Positions 1 to 15,069 of a stretch of DNA of 64,000 bases are shown here, piece by piece. A program made the translations under genes and the position numbers. The number at the start of each line of letters is the position of its first letter. The first letter of the stretch is position 1. The stretch covers positions 2,140,501 through 2,204,500 of the forward strand of contig NZ_CP029773.1 of the NCBI RefSeq assembly GCF_003205835.1, written 5' to 3'. Source of the stretch: Stenotrophomonas maltophilia (lineage in GTDB: Bacteria; Pseudomonadota; Gammaproteobacteria; Xanthomonadales; Xanthomonadaceae). The notes below the pieces were generated by a model, which worked only from the letters and a program-made list of their open reading frames with translations, made no database searches and was not told the origin of the DNA.

Positions 1-1
1 C

Positions 2-2119
2 GGCCAGCAGATCGTCCGCATTGTCCTGATCAGCCTGATCCTTGCCTACGTGTTGCTGCCGGCACCGCGCCACGACCTGCCGCATGAGCAGTACGCGGGC
101 GTGCTGGCGATCGTGCTGACAGGCCTGAGCCTGTCACTGCTGCTGTTCGGCTGGCTGCTGTGGCGACCGGAACGCTCCGATCCGCGCCGCGTGCTGGGCA
201 TGCTGGCCGACTACGGCCTGATCGCCGCCGGCATGGTGCAGATGGGCGAGCCACTGGCCTGGGTCTACATCGTGGTGATGTGGGTGACGGTCGGCAACGG
301 CATGCGTTTCGGCAATCACTACCTGTATGTGGCGGTGGCGATGGCAATGGTCAGCTTCGGCTGTACCGTGCTGCTGACCCCGTATTGGGAGCAGAACTTC
401 CGCCTGGCCATCGGTCTCTGGCTCGGGTTGGCGGCAGTGCCCCTGTACTTCTCGACACTGCTGCGGCAGTTGACCGAGGCGATGGCCGAAGCGCGCCGTG
501 CCAGCGAGGCCAAGAGCCGCTTTCTCGCCAACATGAGCCACGAGTTCCGCACGCCATTGAATGGCCTCAATGGCATGACCGAAGTGTTGGCGACCACGCG
601 CCTGGATGACGAGCAGCGCGAGTGCCTCAACACCATCCAGGCATCATCGCGCAGCCTGCTGGCCCTGGTGGAGGAGGTGCTGGACATCTCTGCCATCGAG
701 GCGGGCAAACTGCGCGTGGTGGCTGAGGATTTCGCGTTGTCCGACGTGATCCAGGCGATCGGGCTGATCCTGCTGCCGCAGGCCAAGGCAAAGCGGCTGG
801 ACTACCGGGTGAAGATCGCCGACGGCGTGCCGCCACGGTTGCGCGGCGATGTCGGCCACCTGCGGCAGATCCTGCTGAACCTGGCTGGCAACGCAGTCAA
901 GTTCACCGACCATGGCCGGGTGGAGATCCGTGTCGGCGTGGTGCACGCCGACACCAGCGGCGCAGTGCGCCTGCGCTTCGACATCCTCGATACCGGCATC
1001 GGCGTGGCGCCGGCCATGCGTACGCGGTTGTTCGATGCGTTCGAGCAGGCCGACGTCAGCATGGCGCGCCGCCACGAAGGCACCGGTCTGGGGACGACCA
1101 TCGCCAAGGGCCTGGTTGAAGCGATGGACGGCGACATCGGCTACCTGGAGAACCCGCCGCGCGGAAGCCACTTCTGGGTCGAGCTGCCGTTCGCGCCGCC
1201 GCAGCCGATGGTGCCGGGGGCGGTGCCGAGCCTGTCCGGAGATGAGGAGGTGGGGCAGGGTGGCAACGTGATCGCCTTTGCCGATCCGTTCCTGCGTCAC
1301 CGGGCGCGCGTGCGCAGCATGCAGATCCTGGTGGCCGACGACCACGAGGCCAATCGCATGGTCCTGCAGCGCCTGCTGCAGAAGGCCGGCCACCGCGTGC
1401 TGTGCGTGGACGGCGGCGAAGCGGTGCTGGATGCGTTGGCCGACAGTGAATACGACGCGGTCATCGTCGATCTGCACATGCCGGGCATGAGCGGGCTGGA
1501 CATGCTCAAGGAACTGCGGGTGATGCAGGCCGGCGGTGGCCCGCGCACACCGGTGCTGGTACTCAGTGCCGACGTCACGCCGGAGGCGATCCAGCGCTGT
1601 ACCCAGGCCGGTGCGCATGCATTCCTGGCCAAGCCGGTAGTGGCGGTGCGGCTGCTCGACACGCTGGCCGAGATCGCCAGCAACGCCCAGCTGAAGACCA
1701 TGGCTGCGCCGGTGGTAAGGGCGACGACGCCGCTGCAGGATGGCGTGCTCGACAGCAGCGTGCTGGACGAGCTGGCCTCGCTGGGCATGGGGGAGGGGTT
1801 CGAGCGTGAATTCATCCGCCAGTGCCTGGAGGATGCCGCGACCTGCATGGGCAAGGCCGAGCAGGCCGGCGAAGCTGCGCAGTGGGAAGTGTTCCGCGAA
1901 CAATCCCATGCCATCAAGGGCGTGGCCAGCAACCTGGGCCTGATGCGGGCGTCAAGCCGCGCCGGCGAGCTGATGCGGATGGCCGACTGGCAGCTCAAGG
2001 CTGAATGGCGTACGCGCCTGGCCATCCTGCAGGACGCGATCAAGGAAGGCCGACGTGCGTTGGATGCACGGGCCGAACGCCGGAGCCGTGGTGCCGCTGA
2101 TGACGGCGAGGCGCGCTGA
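2..2119 (+). CDS. rpfC: RpfC, hybrid sensor kinase for DSF (5' end outside window)
   Basis: Membrane sensor of the diffusible signal factor (DSF). It autophosphorylates and relays phosphate through its receiver and Hpt domains to RpfG, and it restrains RpfF. The frame is open to the left edge, so roughly 20 residues are missing by comparison with Xanthomonas RpfC. The GTG at 50 is only an internal codon. About five hydrophobic segments lie before nt 470. The HisKA box has the phospho-acceptor His at nt 539 (SHEFRTPLNG), followed by an HATPase (DTGIG, GTGLG). A receiver has its Asp at nt 1469 (VDLHMPGM), and a C-terminal Hpt has its His at nt 1907 (SHAIKG). The gene is convergent with rpfF. 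The short sensor resembles Xanthomonas campestris RpfC. Confidence 0.95.
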   Translation, partial: GQQIVRIVLISLILAYVLLPAPRHDLPHEQYAGVLAIVLTGLSLSLLLFGWLLWRPERSDPRRVLGMLADYGLIAAGMVQMGEPLAWVYIVVMWVTVGNGMRFGNHYLYVAVAMAMVSFGCTVLLTPYWEQNFRLAIGLWLGLAAVPLYFSTLLRQLTEAMAEARRASEAKSRFLANMSHEFRTPLNGLNGMTEVLATTRLDDEQRECLNTIQASSRSLLALVEEVLDISAIEAGKLRVVAEDFALSDVIQAIGLILLPQAKAKRLDYRVKIADGVPPRLRGDVGHLRQILLNLAGNAVKFTDHGRVEIRVGVVHADTSGAVRLRFDILDTGIGVAPAMRTRLFDAFEQADVSMARRHEGTGLGTTIAKGLVEAMDGDIGYLENPPRGSHFWVELPFAPPQPMVPGAVPSLSGDEEVGQGGNVIAFADPFLRHRARVRSMQILVADDHEANRMVLQRLLQKAGHRVLCVDGGEAVLDALADSEYDAVIVDLHMPGMSGLDMLKELRVMQAGGGPRTPVLVLSADVTPEAIQRCTQAGAHAFLAKPVVAVRLLDTLAEIASNAQLKTMAAPVVRATTPLQDGVLDSSVLDELASLGMGEGFEREFIRQCLEDAATCMGKAEQAGEAAQWEVFREQSHAIKGVASNLGLMRASSRAGELMRMADWQLKAEWRTRLAILQDAIKEGRRALDARAERRSRGAADDGEAR

Positions 2120-2143
2120 GCCATGGCGTTGGACCGATAAAAA

Positions 2144-2166
2144 AAGCCCGGTGGCCAACCGGGCTT
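2144..2166 (-). terminator. Intrinsic terminator of rpfF
   Basis: A perfect 9-bp stem AAGCCCGGT / ACCGGGCTT with a 5-base loop. On the minus strand the A-run at 2139-2145 becomes a U-tract, so it ends rpfF transcripts. On the plus strand no T-run follows, so rpfC gets only the hairpin. Confidence 0.8.
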
Positions 2167-2191
2167 GAACCCTTCTGGGGGAGGGGGTGAA

Positions 2192-3064
2192 TCAGGCCGC
2201 GTCGAGGCCGGCGCGACGGGTCTGGGCCTTGATCAGGCGATCCATGGTGCGCAGCGAGCGGTCGCCGAGGGCGAGGGCGGAATCGACCCACACCTTGGTG
2301 ATCTCCAGCAGTTCGTCGTAGCTGACGGCCTGGGCGATGCCACGCGCGGCGTTCATCGCCAGGTAGGACTGCGGAATCCGCTGCTGCTGGCGGATCAGAT
2401 CTTCGACGGCGGCACGGCCTTCACCCTTCTTGACCAGCACGTCCACCACGCCCATTGCGTGCATTTCCTCGGCGCTGTAGACCCGGCCGTCGAGGATGAT
2501 CTTCTCGGCCAGATGCGGTGACACCCGGCGGCACAGGAACGAATAGGCGCCCATGCCCGGGAACAGGCCGAACAGCACTTCCGGCAGGCCGAGACCACTG
2601 CCTTCCTCGGCAACGATGGTATGGCAGGCCAGTGCCATTTCCAGGCCACCGCCGAGGGCGTCGCCCTGGATCAGGGCGATCGAGCGGACATCGCCGCCGA
2701 ACCCGGTATGCAGATGGTGTACACCCTCCACACAGCGCTGGGCGTAGGTCAGCAACAGGTCACGGTTGCCTTCGCGGATGAGGCGGGTGAACAGGTCCAG
2801 GTCACCGCCGAGGTTGTAGGCGACGGCATCGGACGCCAGTACGAAATGCCTCAGCTTCCCGCTGTGACGCTCGGCGGGGCCTTGGGTGATGGCGGCCATG
2901 TAGCTCCACATCTCATCGAGCATGTCCTTGCGGCAGCATGGCCGCACGCCGGTGCTGGCATCGGCGTGCATGAACAGCCAGTGGGCAGCGCCGTCGGCGC
3001 TGTCTTCGGTACGGATGGTGGTAAAACGCGAGCCGCTGGAAGGCAGCTTTTCAATGGTGCTCAT
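2192..3064 (-). CDS. rpfF: RpfF, DSF synthase (crotonase fold)
   Basis: Makes the cis-2-unsaturated fatty acid signal DSF from acyl-ACP by combined dehydratase and thioesterase activity. The protein has 290 residues, close to the 289 of Xanthomonas RpfF. The two catalytic glutamates are recognisable at about E142 (GGGLEMAL) and E162 (GLPEVLFG). The start at 3064 (MSTIEK) is chosen over the upstream in-frame Met at 3211 because GAGGA lies about 7 bases before it and the extra 49 residues are low-complexity. It lies downstream of rpfB on the same strand and converges on rpfC, whose product is known to bind and inhibit RpfF. In S. maltophilia two RpfF types differ in the N-terminal part, and which one this is needs an alignment. 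Confidence 0.95.
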   Translation of the reverse strand: MSTIEKLPSSGSRFTTIRTEDSADGAAHWLFMHADASTGVRPCCRKDMLDEMWSYMAAITQGPAERHSGKLRHFVLASDAVAYNLGGDLDLFTRLIREGNRDLLLTYAQRCVEGVHHLHTGFGGDVRSIALIQGDALGGGLEMALACHTIVAEEGSGLGLPEVLFGLFPGMGAYSFLCRRVSPHLAEKIILDGRVYSAEEMHAMGVVDVLVKKGEGRAAVEDLIRQQQRIPQSYLAMNAARGIAQAVSYDELLEITKVWVDSALALGDRSLRTMDRLIKAQTRRAGLDAA

Positions 3065-3171
3065 GTAGGGGTCCTCGGCATGCGGCCCGCAGAATGAAGT
3101 GGGTGGCCGGCGGGCCGAACGGTCCACACACGCGGCGATGCTACACCGCCTCTGCGGCGGCGTATGCGAAA

Positions 3172-3199
3172 GGGCCCGGGACGTTTCCGTCCCGGGCCC
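3172..3199 (-). terminator. Strong hairpin between rpfB and rpfF
   Basis: A perfect 12-bp stem GGGCCCGGGACG / CGTCCCGGGCCC with a TTTC loop sits 27 bases after the rpfB stop. Only a short T-run follows on the minus strand, so it may be a leaky terminator or an mRNA-stabilising hairpin that lowers rpfF read-through from rpfB. Confidence 0.55.
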
Positions 3200-3225
3200 G
3201 ATACCCTTCAATCTGCCGTAAACCC

Positions 3226-4902
3226 TTACTGGGCGGGCGTATCGCGCAGTTCGCGACGGAGGATTTTGCCGACGTTGGTCTTCGGCAGCTCTTTTCGGAA
3301 TTCTACGATTCTGGGGTGCTTGTAACCGGTCAGGTTCGCCCGGGCATGTTCCTTGACCATCTCGGCGGTCAGGTTCGGGTCCTTCTTCACGATCACGACC
3401 TTCACCACTTCACCGGACTTCTCGTCCGGCACGCCGACCGCGGCCACTTCCAGCACGCCCGGCATCATCGCGATGACGTCTTCGACTTCGTTCGGATAGA
3501 CGTTGAAGCCGGACACCAGAATCATGTCCTTCTTGCGGTCGACGATGTAGAAGAAGCCCTGCGCATCCATCTTTGCCATGTCGCCGGTGTGCAGCCAGCC
3601 GTCGGCGTCGATGGCCTTGTCGGTTTCCTCCGGACGCTGCCAGTAGCCCTTCATCACCTGCGGGCCCTTGATGCACAGCTCGCCCACTTCACCCAGCGGC
3701 AGGATGTTGCCGTTGTCGTCCTTGATGCAGGCATCGGTGGACGGGATCGGCAGGCCGATCGAGCCGTTGTACTCGGTCAGGGTGAGCGGGTTGATGCAGG
3801 CCGCCGGCGAGGTCTCGGTGAGGCCATAGGCCTCGACCAGGGTCACGCCGGTGACCTTCTTCCAGCGCTCGGCCACGGCACGCTGCACCGCCATGCCGCC
3901 GCCCAGGGTGACCTTCAGCGACGAGAAGTCGACCGTGTCGAAGCCGGGGGTGTTGAGCAGGCCGTTGAACAGCGTGTTGACACCGGTGATGGCGGTGAAG
4001 GGCACCGACCTGAGCTCCTTGACGAAGCCCTTCATGTCGCGCGGGTTGGTGATCAGGTGGTTGCAGCCACCGAACTTCATGAAGACCAGGCCGTTCGCCG
4101 TCAGTGCGAAGATGTGGTACAGCGGCAGGGCGGTGATGATCCACTCCTTGCCCATCTCGATGCCGGACGCACTGATCCAGGCCGAGGCCTGCTGCATGTT
4201 GGCGATCAGGTTGCGGTTGGTCAGCATCGCGCCCTTGGCCACGCCGGTGGTGCCACCGGTGTACTGCAGGAAGGCGATGTCGTCGTGGTCGATCTCGACC
4301 TTCGGGAGCGTGTGCCGGCTGCCCAGCTTGAGCGCCTGCCTGAAGCGGACGGCACCCTTCAGATGGTAGTTGGGCACCATCTTCTTGATGTACTTCAGCA
4401 CGAAGTTGACGATCACGCCCTTGCCACCGAGCAGGTCGCCCAGGCCGGTGGTGATCACATGCTTGACCGGCGTATCGGCGATGACCTGTTCGACGGTGTC
4501 GCCGAAGTTGTCGACCACCACCAGCGCGGTCACGCCGGCATCGACCAGCTGATGCTTGAGCTCGCGCGCGGTGTACAGCGGGTTGACGTTGACCACGGTC
4601 AAGCCGGCGCGCAGCACGCCGAAGGTGGCCACCGGATACTGCAGGCAGTTGGGCATCATCAGGGCGACGCGGTCACCCTTCTTGAGCTTGAGCTCACCCA
4701 GCAGGTAGGCCGCGAACTGGTTGACCAGCGCATCGGTCTCACCATAGGTGAGTACCTTGCCGAAGCTGGAGTAGGCGGGACGGTCGCGGAATTTCGCGAC
4801 GGAAGCGTCGAAGACCGAAGCTACCGAATGGAACTCGTTGACGTCGATCTCGGCGGGAACGCCTTTCGGATAGCTCTGCAGCCAGGGACGATCCAGACTC
4901 AT
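3226..4902 (-). CDS. rpfB: RpfB, fatty acyl-CoA ligase (FadD type)
   Basis: ATP-dependent long-chain fatty acid-CoA ligase of the rpf locus. In xanthomonads RpfB is implicated in DSF turnover and in activating free fatty acids. The protein has 558 residues. The AMP-binding signature [13 protein letters not shown] is present, with the acyl-adenylate motifs [10 protein letters not shown] and the hinge [11 protein letters not shown], and a C-terminal lysine in [11 protein letters not shown]. The start at 4902 (MSLDRPWL) has a strong GGAGGGGG ribosome site, and the longer frame to 4968 has none. The rpfB-rpfF order on one strand is that of Xanthomonas. Confidence 0.93.
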   Translation of the reverse strand: MSLDRPWLQSYPKGVPAEIDVNEFHSVASVFDASVAKFRDRPAYSSFGKVLTYGETDALVNQFAAYLLGELKLKKGDRVALMMPNCLQYPVATFGVLRAGLTVVNVNPLYTARELKHQLVDAGVTALVVVDNFGDTVEQVIADTPVKHVITTGLGDLLGGKGVIVNFVLKYIKKMVPNYHLKGAVRFRQALKLGSRHTLPKVEIDHDDIAFLQYTGGTTGVAKGAMLTNRNLIANMQQASAWISASGIEMGKEWIITALPLYHIFALTANGLVFMKFGGCNHLITNPRDMKGFVKELRSVPFTAITGVNTLFNGLLNTPGFDTVDFSSLKVTLGGGMAVQRAVAERWKKVTGVTLVEAYGLTETSPAACINPLTLTEYNGSIGLPIPSTDACIKDDNGNILPLGEVGELCIKGPQVMKGYWQRPEETDKAIDADGWLHTGDMAKMDAQGFFYIVDRKKDMILVSGFNVYPNEVEDVIAMMPGVLEVAAVGVPDEKSGEVVKVVIVKKDPNLTAEMVKEHARANLTGYKHPRIVEFRKELPKTNVGKILRRELRDTPAQ

Positions 4903-4998
4903 ATTCCCCCTCCAGGAATCGTGATGTATTAGGTTCCGGCCCTGAGCGTATCGACAATGGCCGTTCATTGCAGCATACCCCGCCGTAGGGAAAACGCG

Positions 4999-5020
4999 AA
5001 GAGGCCCCGAGGGGCCTCTT
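4999..5020 (-). terminator. Terminator downstream of betA
   Basis: Stem AAGAGGCCC(C) / (G)GGGCCTCTT with a minimal loop. The plus-strand AAAA at 4991-4994 supplies a U-tract a few bases beyond it for minus-strand transcripts coming from betA. Confidence 0.6.
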
Positions 5021-5027
5021 TGCTTGG

Positions 5028-5099
5028 TAATGCCGGCCGCTGGCCGGCATCTGCGCTCGATCGGGATTCCGGTGGATGCCGGCCAGCGGCCGGCACTAC
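5028..5099. repeat. SMAG-type REP pair (inverted dimer)
   Basis: Two facing copies of the palindrome TGCCGGCC-GC/AG-(T)GGCCGGCA at 5031-5049 and 5077-5099. The right copy ends in CTAC, the complement of the GTAG tag. This is the typical paired arrangement of S. maltophilia SMAG elements. It lies just after betA. Confidence 0.85.
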
Positions 5100-5124
5100 C
5101 GCGGCCCCAAGCGGGGCGCTTGCG

Positions 5125-6807
5125 TCAGCCCTGCTTGCGTACCGGTGCGCCGTTGGCCTTGTAGTACGGCGCGGTGCTGCGGGCCAGCGGGGTGCGGCCA
5201 CGGATCACGTCGGCCAGCTTCTCGGCCATCATGATGGTCGGTGCGTTGAGGTTCCCGGTCACCACCTGCGGCATGATCGAGGCATCGACGATGCGCAGGC
5301 CTTCCAGCCCGTGCACGCGGCCCTGGCCGTCGACCACGGCCATCGGGTCATCGGCATGGCCCATCTTGTTCGAGCACGACGGGTGGTAGGCGGTCTCAGC
5401 GTGCTCGCGCACGAACGCATCGATCTGCGCATCGGTCTGCAGCGCGCTGCCCGGCGAGATTTCGCGGCCGCTGTACGGGGCCAGGGCCGGCTGCGCGAAG
5501 ATCTCGCGGGTGATCCGGATCGCCGCACGGAACTCGCGCCAGTCCTGGTCGTGCGACATGTAGTTGAACAGGATGCTCGGATGTTCGCGCGGGTCCTTCG
5601 AACGCACGTGGATGCGGCCGCGGCTGGGCGAGCGCATCGAGCCGACGTGCATCTGGAAGCTGTGCGCCTTGATCGGGTTGGAGCCGTTGTAATTGATCGC
5701 CACCGGCAGGAAGTGGTACTGCAGGTTCGGCCAGTCGAACTCGGCGTCGCTGCGGATGAAGCCACCGGCTTCGAACTGGTTGCTGGCGCCGATGCCGGTG
5801 CCCAGGAACAACCACTCGGCACCGATCGCCGGCTGGTTGTACAGCTTCAGTGCCGGCGCCAGCGACACCGGCTTCTTGCACTCGTACTGCAGGTACATTT
5901 CGAGGTGATCCTGCAGGTTGGCGCCGACGCCCGGCAGGTGGTGCACCAGGTCGATGTCGAGGCTGCGCAGCAGGTCGGCCGGGCCGACGCCCGAGCGCTG
6001 CAGGATCTGCGGCGAGGCGATGGCGCCGCCACACAGCAGCACTTCGCGGCGCGCGGTGGCACGCTGCGGCTGGTCGTTGTGCAGCCACTGCACGCCCACC
6101 GCACGCTTGCCCGAGAACAGGATGCGGTCGGTCAGCGCGTGGGTGACGATGGTCAGGTTCGGGCGCGGCTTGGCCAGGTCCAGGTAGCCACGGGCGGTGC
6201 TGGAACGACGGCCCTTCGGGGTGACCGTACGGTCCATCGGGCCGAAGCCTTCCTGCTGGTAGCCGTTGAGGTCGTCGGTGCGCGGGTAGCCGGCCTGCAC
6301 GCCGGCTTCGACCATCGCAGCGAACAGTTCGTTGTTGCCGGCCTTCGGCGTGGTCACCCGCAGCGGGCCGTCGCCACCGTGGTAGTCGTTGGGGCCGATG
6401 TCACGGGTTTCCGCCTTGCGGAAGTACGGCAGGCAGTCCAGGTAGGTCCAGTCTTCCAGGCCGGGCATGCTGGCCCAGTTGTCGTAGTCCATCGCGTTGC
6501 CGCGGATGTAGCACATGCCGTTGATCAGCGACGAGCCGCCCAGGCCCTTGCCGCGGCCGCAGTCCATGCGGCGGTTGTTCATGAAGGGCTCGGGATCGGT
6601 CTTGTACGCCCAGTTGTAGCGCTTTCCCTGCAGCGGGAAGGCCAGTGCCGCCGGCATCTGGGTACGGAAGTCGAGCCGGTAGTCCGGGCCACCGGCTTCC
6701 AGCAGCAGCACGCTGACATCGGCATCTTCGGTGAGGCGGGTGGCCAGCACGTTGCCGGCCGAACCTGCGCCGATGATGATGTAGTCGTACTCGTTATGGG
6801 TGCTCAT
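5125..6807 (-). CDS. betA: Choline dehydrogenase BetA
   Basis: FAD-dependent GMC oxidoreductase that oxidises choline to betaine aldehyde, the first step of glycine betaine synthesis. The protein has 560 residues, the usual BetA length. The N-terminal Rossmann motif is [10 protein letters not shown], followed by [14 protein letters not shown] (GMC signature). The C-terminal active-site histidine lies in [11 protein letters not shown]. The start at 6807 is preceded by AGGAG. It is the last gene of betI-betB-betA, separated from betB by 101 bp, and should be repressed by BetI in the absence of choline. Confidence 0.95.
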   Translation of the reverse strand: MSTHNEYDYIIIGAGSAGNVLATRLTEDADVSVLLLEAGGPDYRLDFRTQMPAALAFPLQGKRYNWAYKTDPEPFMNNRRMDCGRGKGLGGSSLINGMCYIRGNAMDYDNWASMPGLEDWTYLDCLPYFRKAETRDIGPNDYHGGDGPLRVTTPKAGNNELFAAMVEAGVQAGYPRTDDLNGYQQEGFGPMDRTVTPKGRRSSTARGYLDLAKPRPNLTIVTHALTDRILFSGKRAVGVQWLHNDQPQRATARREVLLCGGAIASPQILQRSGVGPADLLRSLDIDLVHHLPGVGANLQDHLEMYLQYECKKPVSLAPALKLYNQPAIGAEWLFLGTGIGASNQFEAGGFIRSDAEFDWPNLQYHFLPVAINYNGSNPIKAHSFQMHVGSMRSPSRGRIHVRSKDPREHPSILFNYMSHDQDWREFRAAIRITREIFAQPALAPYSGREISPGSALQTDAQIDAFVREHAETAYHPSCSNKMGHADDPMAVVDGQGRVHGLEGLRIVDASIMPQVVTGNLNAPTIMMAEKLADVIRGRTPLARSTAPYYKANGAPVRKQG

Positions 6808-6908
6808 GGGTGTCTCCTGCAGGCCGGGGCGCGCTGCGTGCAGGCGTCCCGGCGGAATGTCGGATCGGCGCGGTGGCCGGACGAAGGTGCGCGCTCGCGG
6901 CGCGCCGA

Positions 6909-8381
<1,473 letters not shown>

Positions 8382-8419
8382 GGGGCGTACTCCTTGGAAG
8401 GGGGCGGGTGCTGAAGCGC

Positions 8420-9010
8420 TTATAGCGCGACAGCCTGCAACTGGAAGTCGATGTAGCCGTAAGCGATGCGCCGGGACTTCTCGGCGTTGAACTGGCCGCC
8501 GACCAGGCTGCCGCGCAGCCACAGGCCGTCGATCATCGCGGCCAGGCCACGGGCGGCCAGGCGGGCTTGCGGGTGGGGCAGCAGGCGGTTGAACTGGTGG
8601 CACAGGTTGGAGAACAGGCGCTGGTCGTTGGCGCGCTGCAGCCGGGCCAGTTCCGGCTGGTGCATGCTCGCGGCCCAGAAGGTGAGCCAGACGCGCATCG
8701 CGGTGCCGTTGATCTGGCTGTCGTCGAAGTTGCCGTCGACGATGGCGCGCAGTTGCTCGCGCGGGTCGTCGCCGGCGCCGGCGCGGTAGCGGGCCACTGC
8801 GTCCTTCAGTTCGCGCAGGATCTGCCGCATTGCAGCATTGAGCAGACCGTCCTTGTCGCCGAAGTAGTGGGCGACGATGCCGCTGGACAGCCCTGCCTTC
8901 TTCGCGATGGTGGCGACGGTCGCATCGGCCATGCCGATCTCGTCGATGGTCTGGAAAGTGGCCCGGATCAGCTGTTCGCGCCGTACCGGTTCCACGCCTT
9001 TCTTCGGCAT
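8420..9010 (-). CDS. betI: BetI, TetR-family choline-responsive repressor
   Basis: TetR-type repressor of the bet genes that is relieved by choline. The protein has 196 residues, normal for BetI. It starts [14 protein letters not shown], matching the family N-terminus. The helix-turn-helix lies around residues 28-50 ([14 protein letters not shown]). The C-terminal ligand domain includes [13 protein letters not shown]. The start at 9010 has GGAGAG about 4 bases upstream, and the longer frame to 9082 reads through the operator and is rejected. It is first gene of betI-betB-betA and divergent from betT. Confidence 0.94.
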   Translation of the reverse strand: MPKKGVEPVRREQLIRATFQTIDEIGMADATVATIAKKAGLSSGIVAHYFGDKDGLLNAAMRQILRELKDAVARYRAGAGDDPREQLRAIVDGNFDDSQINGTAMRVWLTFWAASMHQPELARLQRANDQRLFSNLCHQFNRLLPHPQARLAARGLAAMIDGLWLRGSLVGGQFNAEKSRRIAYGYIDFQLQAVAL

Positions 9011-9062
9011 TGTCTCTCCACGGATTGCGACCCGAAGGATCGGGCTGCCCGCCATTATGCTT

Positions 9063-9090
9063 TTTATTGATTGAACGTTCAATCAATAAA
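9063..9090. promoter_or_regulatory. BetI operator (perfect 28-bp palindrome)
   Basis: The half-site is TTTATTGATTGAAC, perfectly mirrored, with core ATTGAACGTTCAAT. This matches the known BetI box core. It lies 52 bp before betI and 90 bp before betT, so one site can control both directions. Confidence 0.85.
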
Positions 9091-9180
9091 CCCTAGGATG
9101 CGCTCGCGCCCCACGCCATGGGCCCGGTTTACCGGTCCGGCCCCGCCCATGTGCTCCCTCGGACTTGATGAGACGACCCC

Positions 9181-10731
9181 ATGTCTTCCCTGGCTCATCC
9201 CAAGCGTTCGCCCCTGCGCTTGAACCGCTTTGTCTTCTTCAGCTCCTCGGTGTCGATCGGCATCCTCGGGCTGCTTACCGTTCTCTATCCCGAAAGCAGC
9301 GAGCACTGGCTGCAGTGGGCGCAGGCCGAAGTCTCGGCGGCGTTCGGCTGGTGGTACATGCTGCTGATCGTGCTGTGCCTGGGCTTCGTGCTGTGGCTGG
9401 CGTTCTCGCCGTACGGCCGCATCCGCCTGGGCCACAACGAGGAATCACCGGCGTTCGGCTACGTGGCCTGGGTGTCGATGCTGTTCTCGGCCGGTATCGG
9501 CATCGCGCTGCTGTACTACGGCGCCTACGAGCCGCTGGACCATTTCCTCAACCCGCCCGGGCAGCCCGGCGGAACCGTGGCCGCCGGCCGCGAGGCGATG
9601 GTGCTGACCTTCCTGCACTGGGGCCTGCACGGCTGGGCGCTGTATGCGCTGGTCGGCGTGGCACTGGGCTATTTCGCCTACCGCCGCGACCTCCCGCTGG
9701 CGTTGCGCTCGGCGCTGTACCCGATCTTCGGTGAGCGCATCCATGGCCGCATCGGCGACATGGTCGATGGCTTCGGCATCCTTGCCACGCTGATCTCGAT
9801 GGTGACCAACCTCGGCATCGGCGCGCTGGTGGTGCAGTCCGGCCTGGTCTACCTGTTCAACATTCCGGATACGCCGCAGGTGCTGGTGGCAATCGTGCTG
9901 GTGATGATGGTGGTGGCTACCATCGGCGTGGTGGCGGGTGTGGAGAAGGGCATTGCCTGGCTCTCCAACCTCAACGTGCGCCTGCTGTGCGGCCTGCTGC
10001 TGTTCGTGCTGGTCACCGGCCCGACCCTGCACCTGTTCGATGGCCTGATCCAGAACACCGGCGATTATCTCGGCGCATTCGTGCGCAAGAGCTTCGACAT
10101 GTACCTCAACGATCCGAAGGGCCGTGAGTGGATGGGCTCGTGGACGCTGTTCTACTGGGCGTGGTGGATCGCCTGGGCGCCGTTCGTCGGTCTTTTCGTG
10201 GCGCGCATCTCGCGTGGCCGCACCATCCGTGAAGTGATCATGGGCGTGCTGCTGATCCCGCTCGGCTTCACCCTGGCCTGGCTGTCGATCTTCGGCAACA
10301 CGGCCATCGACCTGGTGCTCAACCACGGCCAGGCGATCCTGGGTGACGTGGCCCAGCATGATGCGGCGATGACGCTGTTCAAGCTGCTGGAGTACCTGCC
10401 CGCCGCGCCGTACGTGGCCGGTGCCGCGGTGGTGATCGGCTTCGTGCTGTTCCTGACCCCGGTCGATTCGGGCACGCTGATGATCGCCAACCTGTGCACC
10501 CGTCGCGTTGATGATGGCGTGGAAGACGGGCATGACGCGCCGATCTGGCTGCGCGTGTTCTGGGCGGCCGGCATCACCGTGGCCAGCGTCGGCCTGCTGC
10601 TGGCCGGCAACTTCAGTGCGATGCAGACGGCGGTGGTGCTGTGCGGCCTGCCGTTCTCGTTCACCCTGGCGTTCTACATGTGGGGCCTGCTGAAGGCCCT
10701 GCGCACCGACCCGGACGCACCGCGCCGCTGA
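9181..10731 (+). CDS. betT: BCCT-family choline/betaine transporter (BetT-like)
   Basis: Sodium- or proton-coupled inner-membrane carrier for choline or betaine. The protein has 516 residues with about 12 hydrophobic segments. The BCCT signature is present (FYWAWWIAWAPFVGLFVARI, in TM8). It lacks the long C-terminal cytoplasmic extension of E. coli BetT (about 677 residues), so osmotic gating may differ. It diverges from betI across the operator, which argues that choline is the substrate. Substrate choice between choline and betaine cannot be settled from the sequence. The IS110-family element begins directly after the stop codon. Confidence 0.88.
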   Translation: MSSLAHPKRSPLRLNRFVFFSSSVSIGILGLLTVLYPESSEHWLQWAQAEVSAAFGWWYMLLIVLCLGFVLWLAFSPYGRIRLGHNEESPAFGYVAWVSMLFSAGIGIALLYYGAYEPLDHFLNPPGQPGGTVAAGREAMVLTFLHWGLHGWALYALVGVALGYFAYRRDLPLALRSALYPIFGERIHGRIGDMVDGFGILATLISMVTNLGIGALVVQSGLVYLFNIPDTPQVLVAIVLVMMVVATIGVVAGVEKGIAWLSNLNVRLLCGLLLFVLVTGPTLHLFDGLIQNTGDYLGAFVRKSFDMYLNDPKGREWMGSWTLFYWAWWIAWAPFVGLFVARISRGRTIREVIMGVLLIPLGFTLAWLSIFGNTAIDLVLNHGQAILGDVAQHDAAMTLFKLLEYLPAAPYVAGAAVVIGFVLFLTPVDSGTLMIANLCTRRVDDGVEDGHDAPIWLRVFWAAGITVASVGLLLAGNFSAMQTAVVLCGLPFSFTLAFYMWGLLKALRTDPDAPRR

Positions 10732-10753
10732 GCGCTCTGTAGCAACTGTCTTG

Positions 10754-11801
<1,048 letters not shown>

Positions 11802-11876
11802 ATCGAAAAGACCTAGAGCCGAACGGTCGTCCGCGCCGGGCTCTCGGCACCTAAGGTGCCAGAGTCGGAAGAGATA

Positions 11877-11939
11877 AGAGCCGAGCCCATGCTCGGCTGC
11901 TGTTGGCGCAGAAGCAGCCGAGCGCAGGCTCGGCTCTAC
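11877..11939. repeat. SMAG-type palindrome pair
   Basis: Inverted dimer: AGCCGAGC-ccat-GCTCGGCT at 11879-11898 and AGCCGAGC-gcag-GCTCGGCT followed by CTAC at 11916-11939. It lies between the IS element and the acnA terminator. Confidence 0.75.
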
Positions 11940-11957
11940 AGGGAGCACCGCAAACGC

Positions 11958-11989
11958 AAAGGGCCGGATCCGCAAGGATCCGGCCCTTT
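11958..11989 (-). terminator. Terminator of acnA
   Basis: Perfect 14-bp stem AAAGGGCCGGATCC / GGATCCGGCCCTTT with a GCAA loop, 24 bp after the acnA stop. On the minus strand it is followed by TTTGCGTTTG. Confidence 0.85.
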
Positions 11990-12013
11990 CCTCAATCGGG
12001 CGCAGCCGCGCCG

Positions 12014-14767
<2,754 letters not shown>

Positions 14768-15069
14768 GCGGGGTAACTCCTTCTTGCGGATGGCTTGCAG
14801 TGGCCCGCGCATGGGCGGACCTGCTTGCGGTCGCCGCGGGCCTGACGGCCCCGGTGGTCCCAGTATGAACCCCAGACTGAATGGATTCATCCGGGCCGGG
14901 TTCCGGCCTGCGGCATCGGTTCCAGACTACAGGGGAAGGTGTATGGCGTATGTCACGTTTGTGGCCGATCCTTTGCGAGGCAAGGGCTGGCGGGGTGCCG
15001 GTCCTGTTCAGGGTGGAAGTATGCCCGGGGAAGTATGTATAATTTGTGCATACTCTGGAGGGCCTACCG
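14768..15069. other. acnA-vapB intergenic region
   Basis: 302 bp holding the acnA leader and, at its right end, the vapB promoter/operator. I see no further gene. The short frames here lack ribosome sites and family resemblance. Confidence 0.6.
15033..15053 (+). promoter_or_regulatory. Promoter and probable autoregulatory operator of vapBC
   Basis: A consensus -10 box TATAAT (15038-15043) lies inside an inverted repeat GTATG ... CATAC (15033-15037 / 15049-15053). A further GTATG half-site occurs at 15019. This is the expected layout where an AbrB-type antitoxin binds its own promoter. No good -35 is visible. Confidence 0.6.

Noticed and set aside
2144..2166. Bidirectional terminator for rpfC and rpfF
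   Set aside because: Only the minus strand has the U-tract, so efficient termination is supported for rpfF only.
3094..3211. N-terminal extension of RpfF to an upstream Met
   Set aside because: It lacks a ribosome site, would add 49 residues absent from the family, and the Met at 3064 aligns with known RpfF starts.
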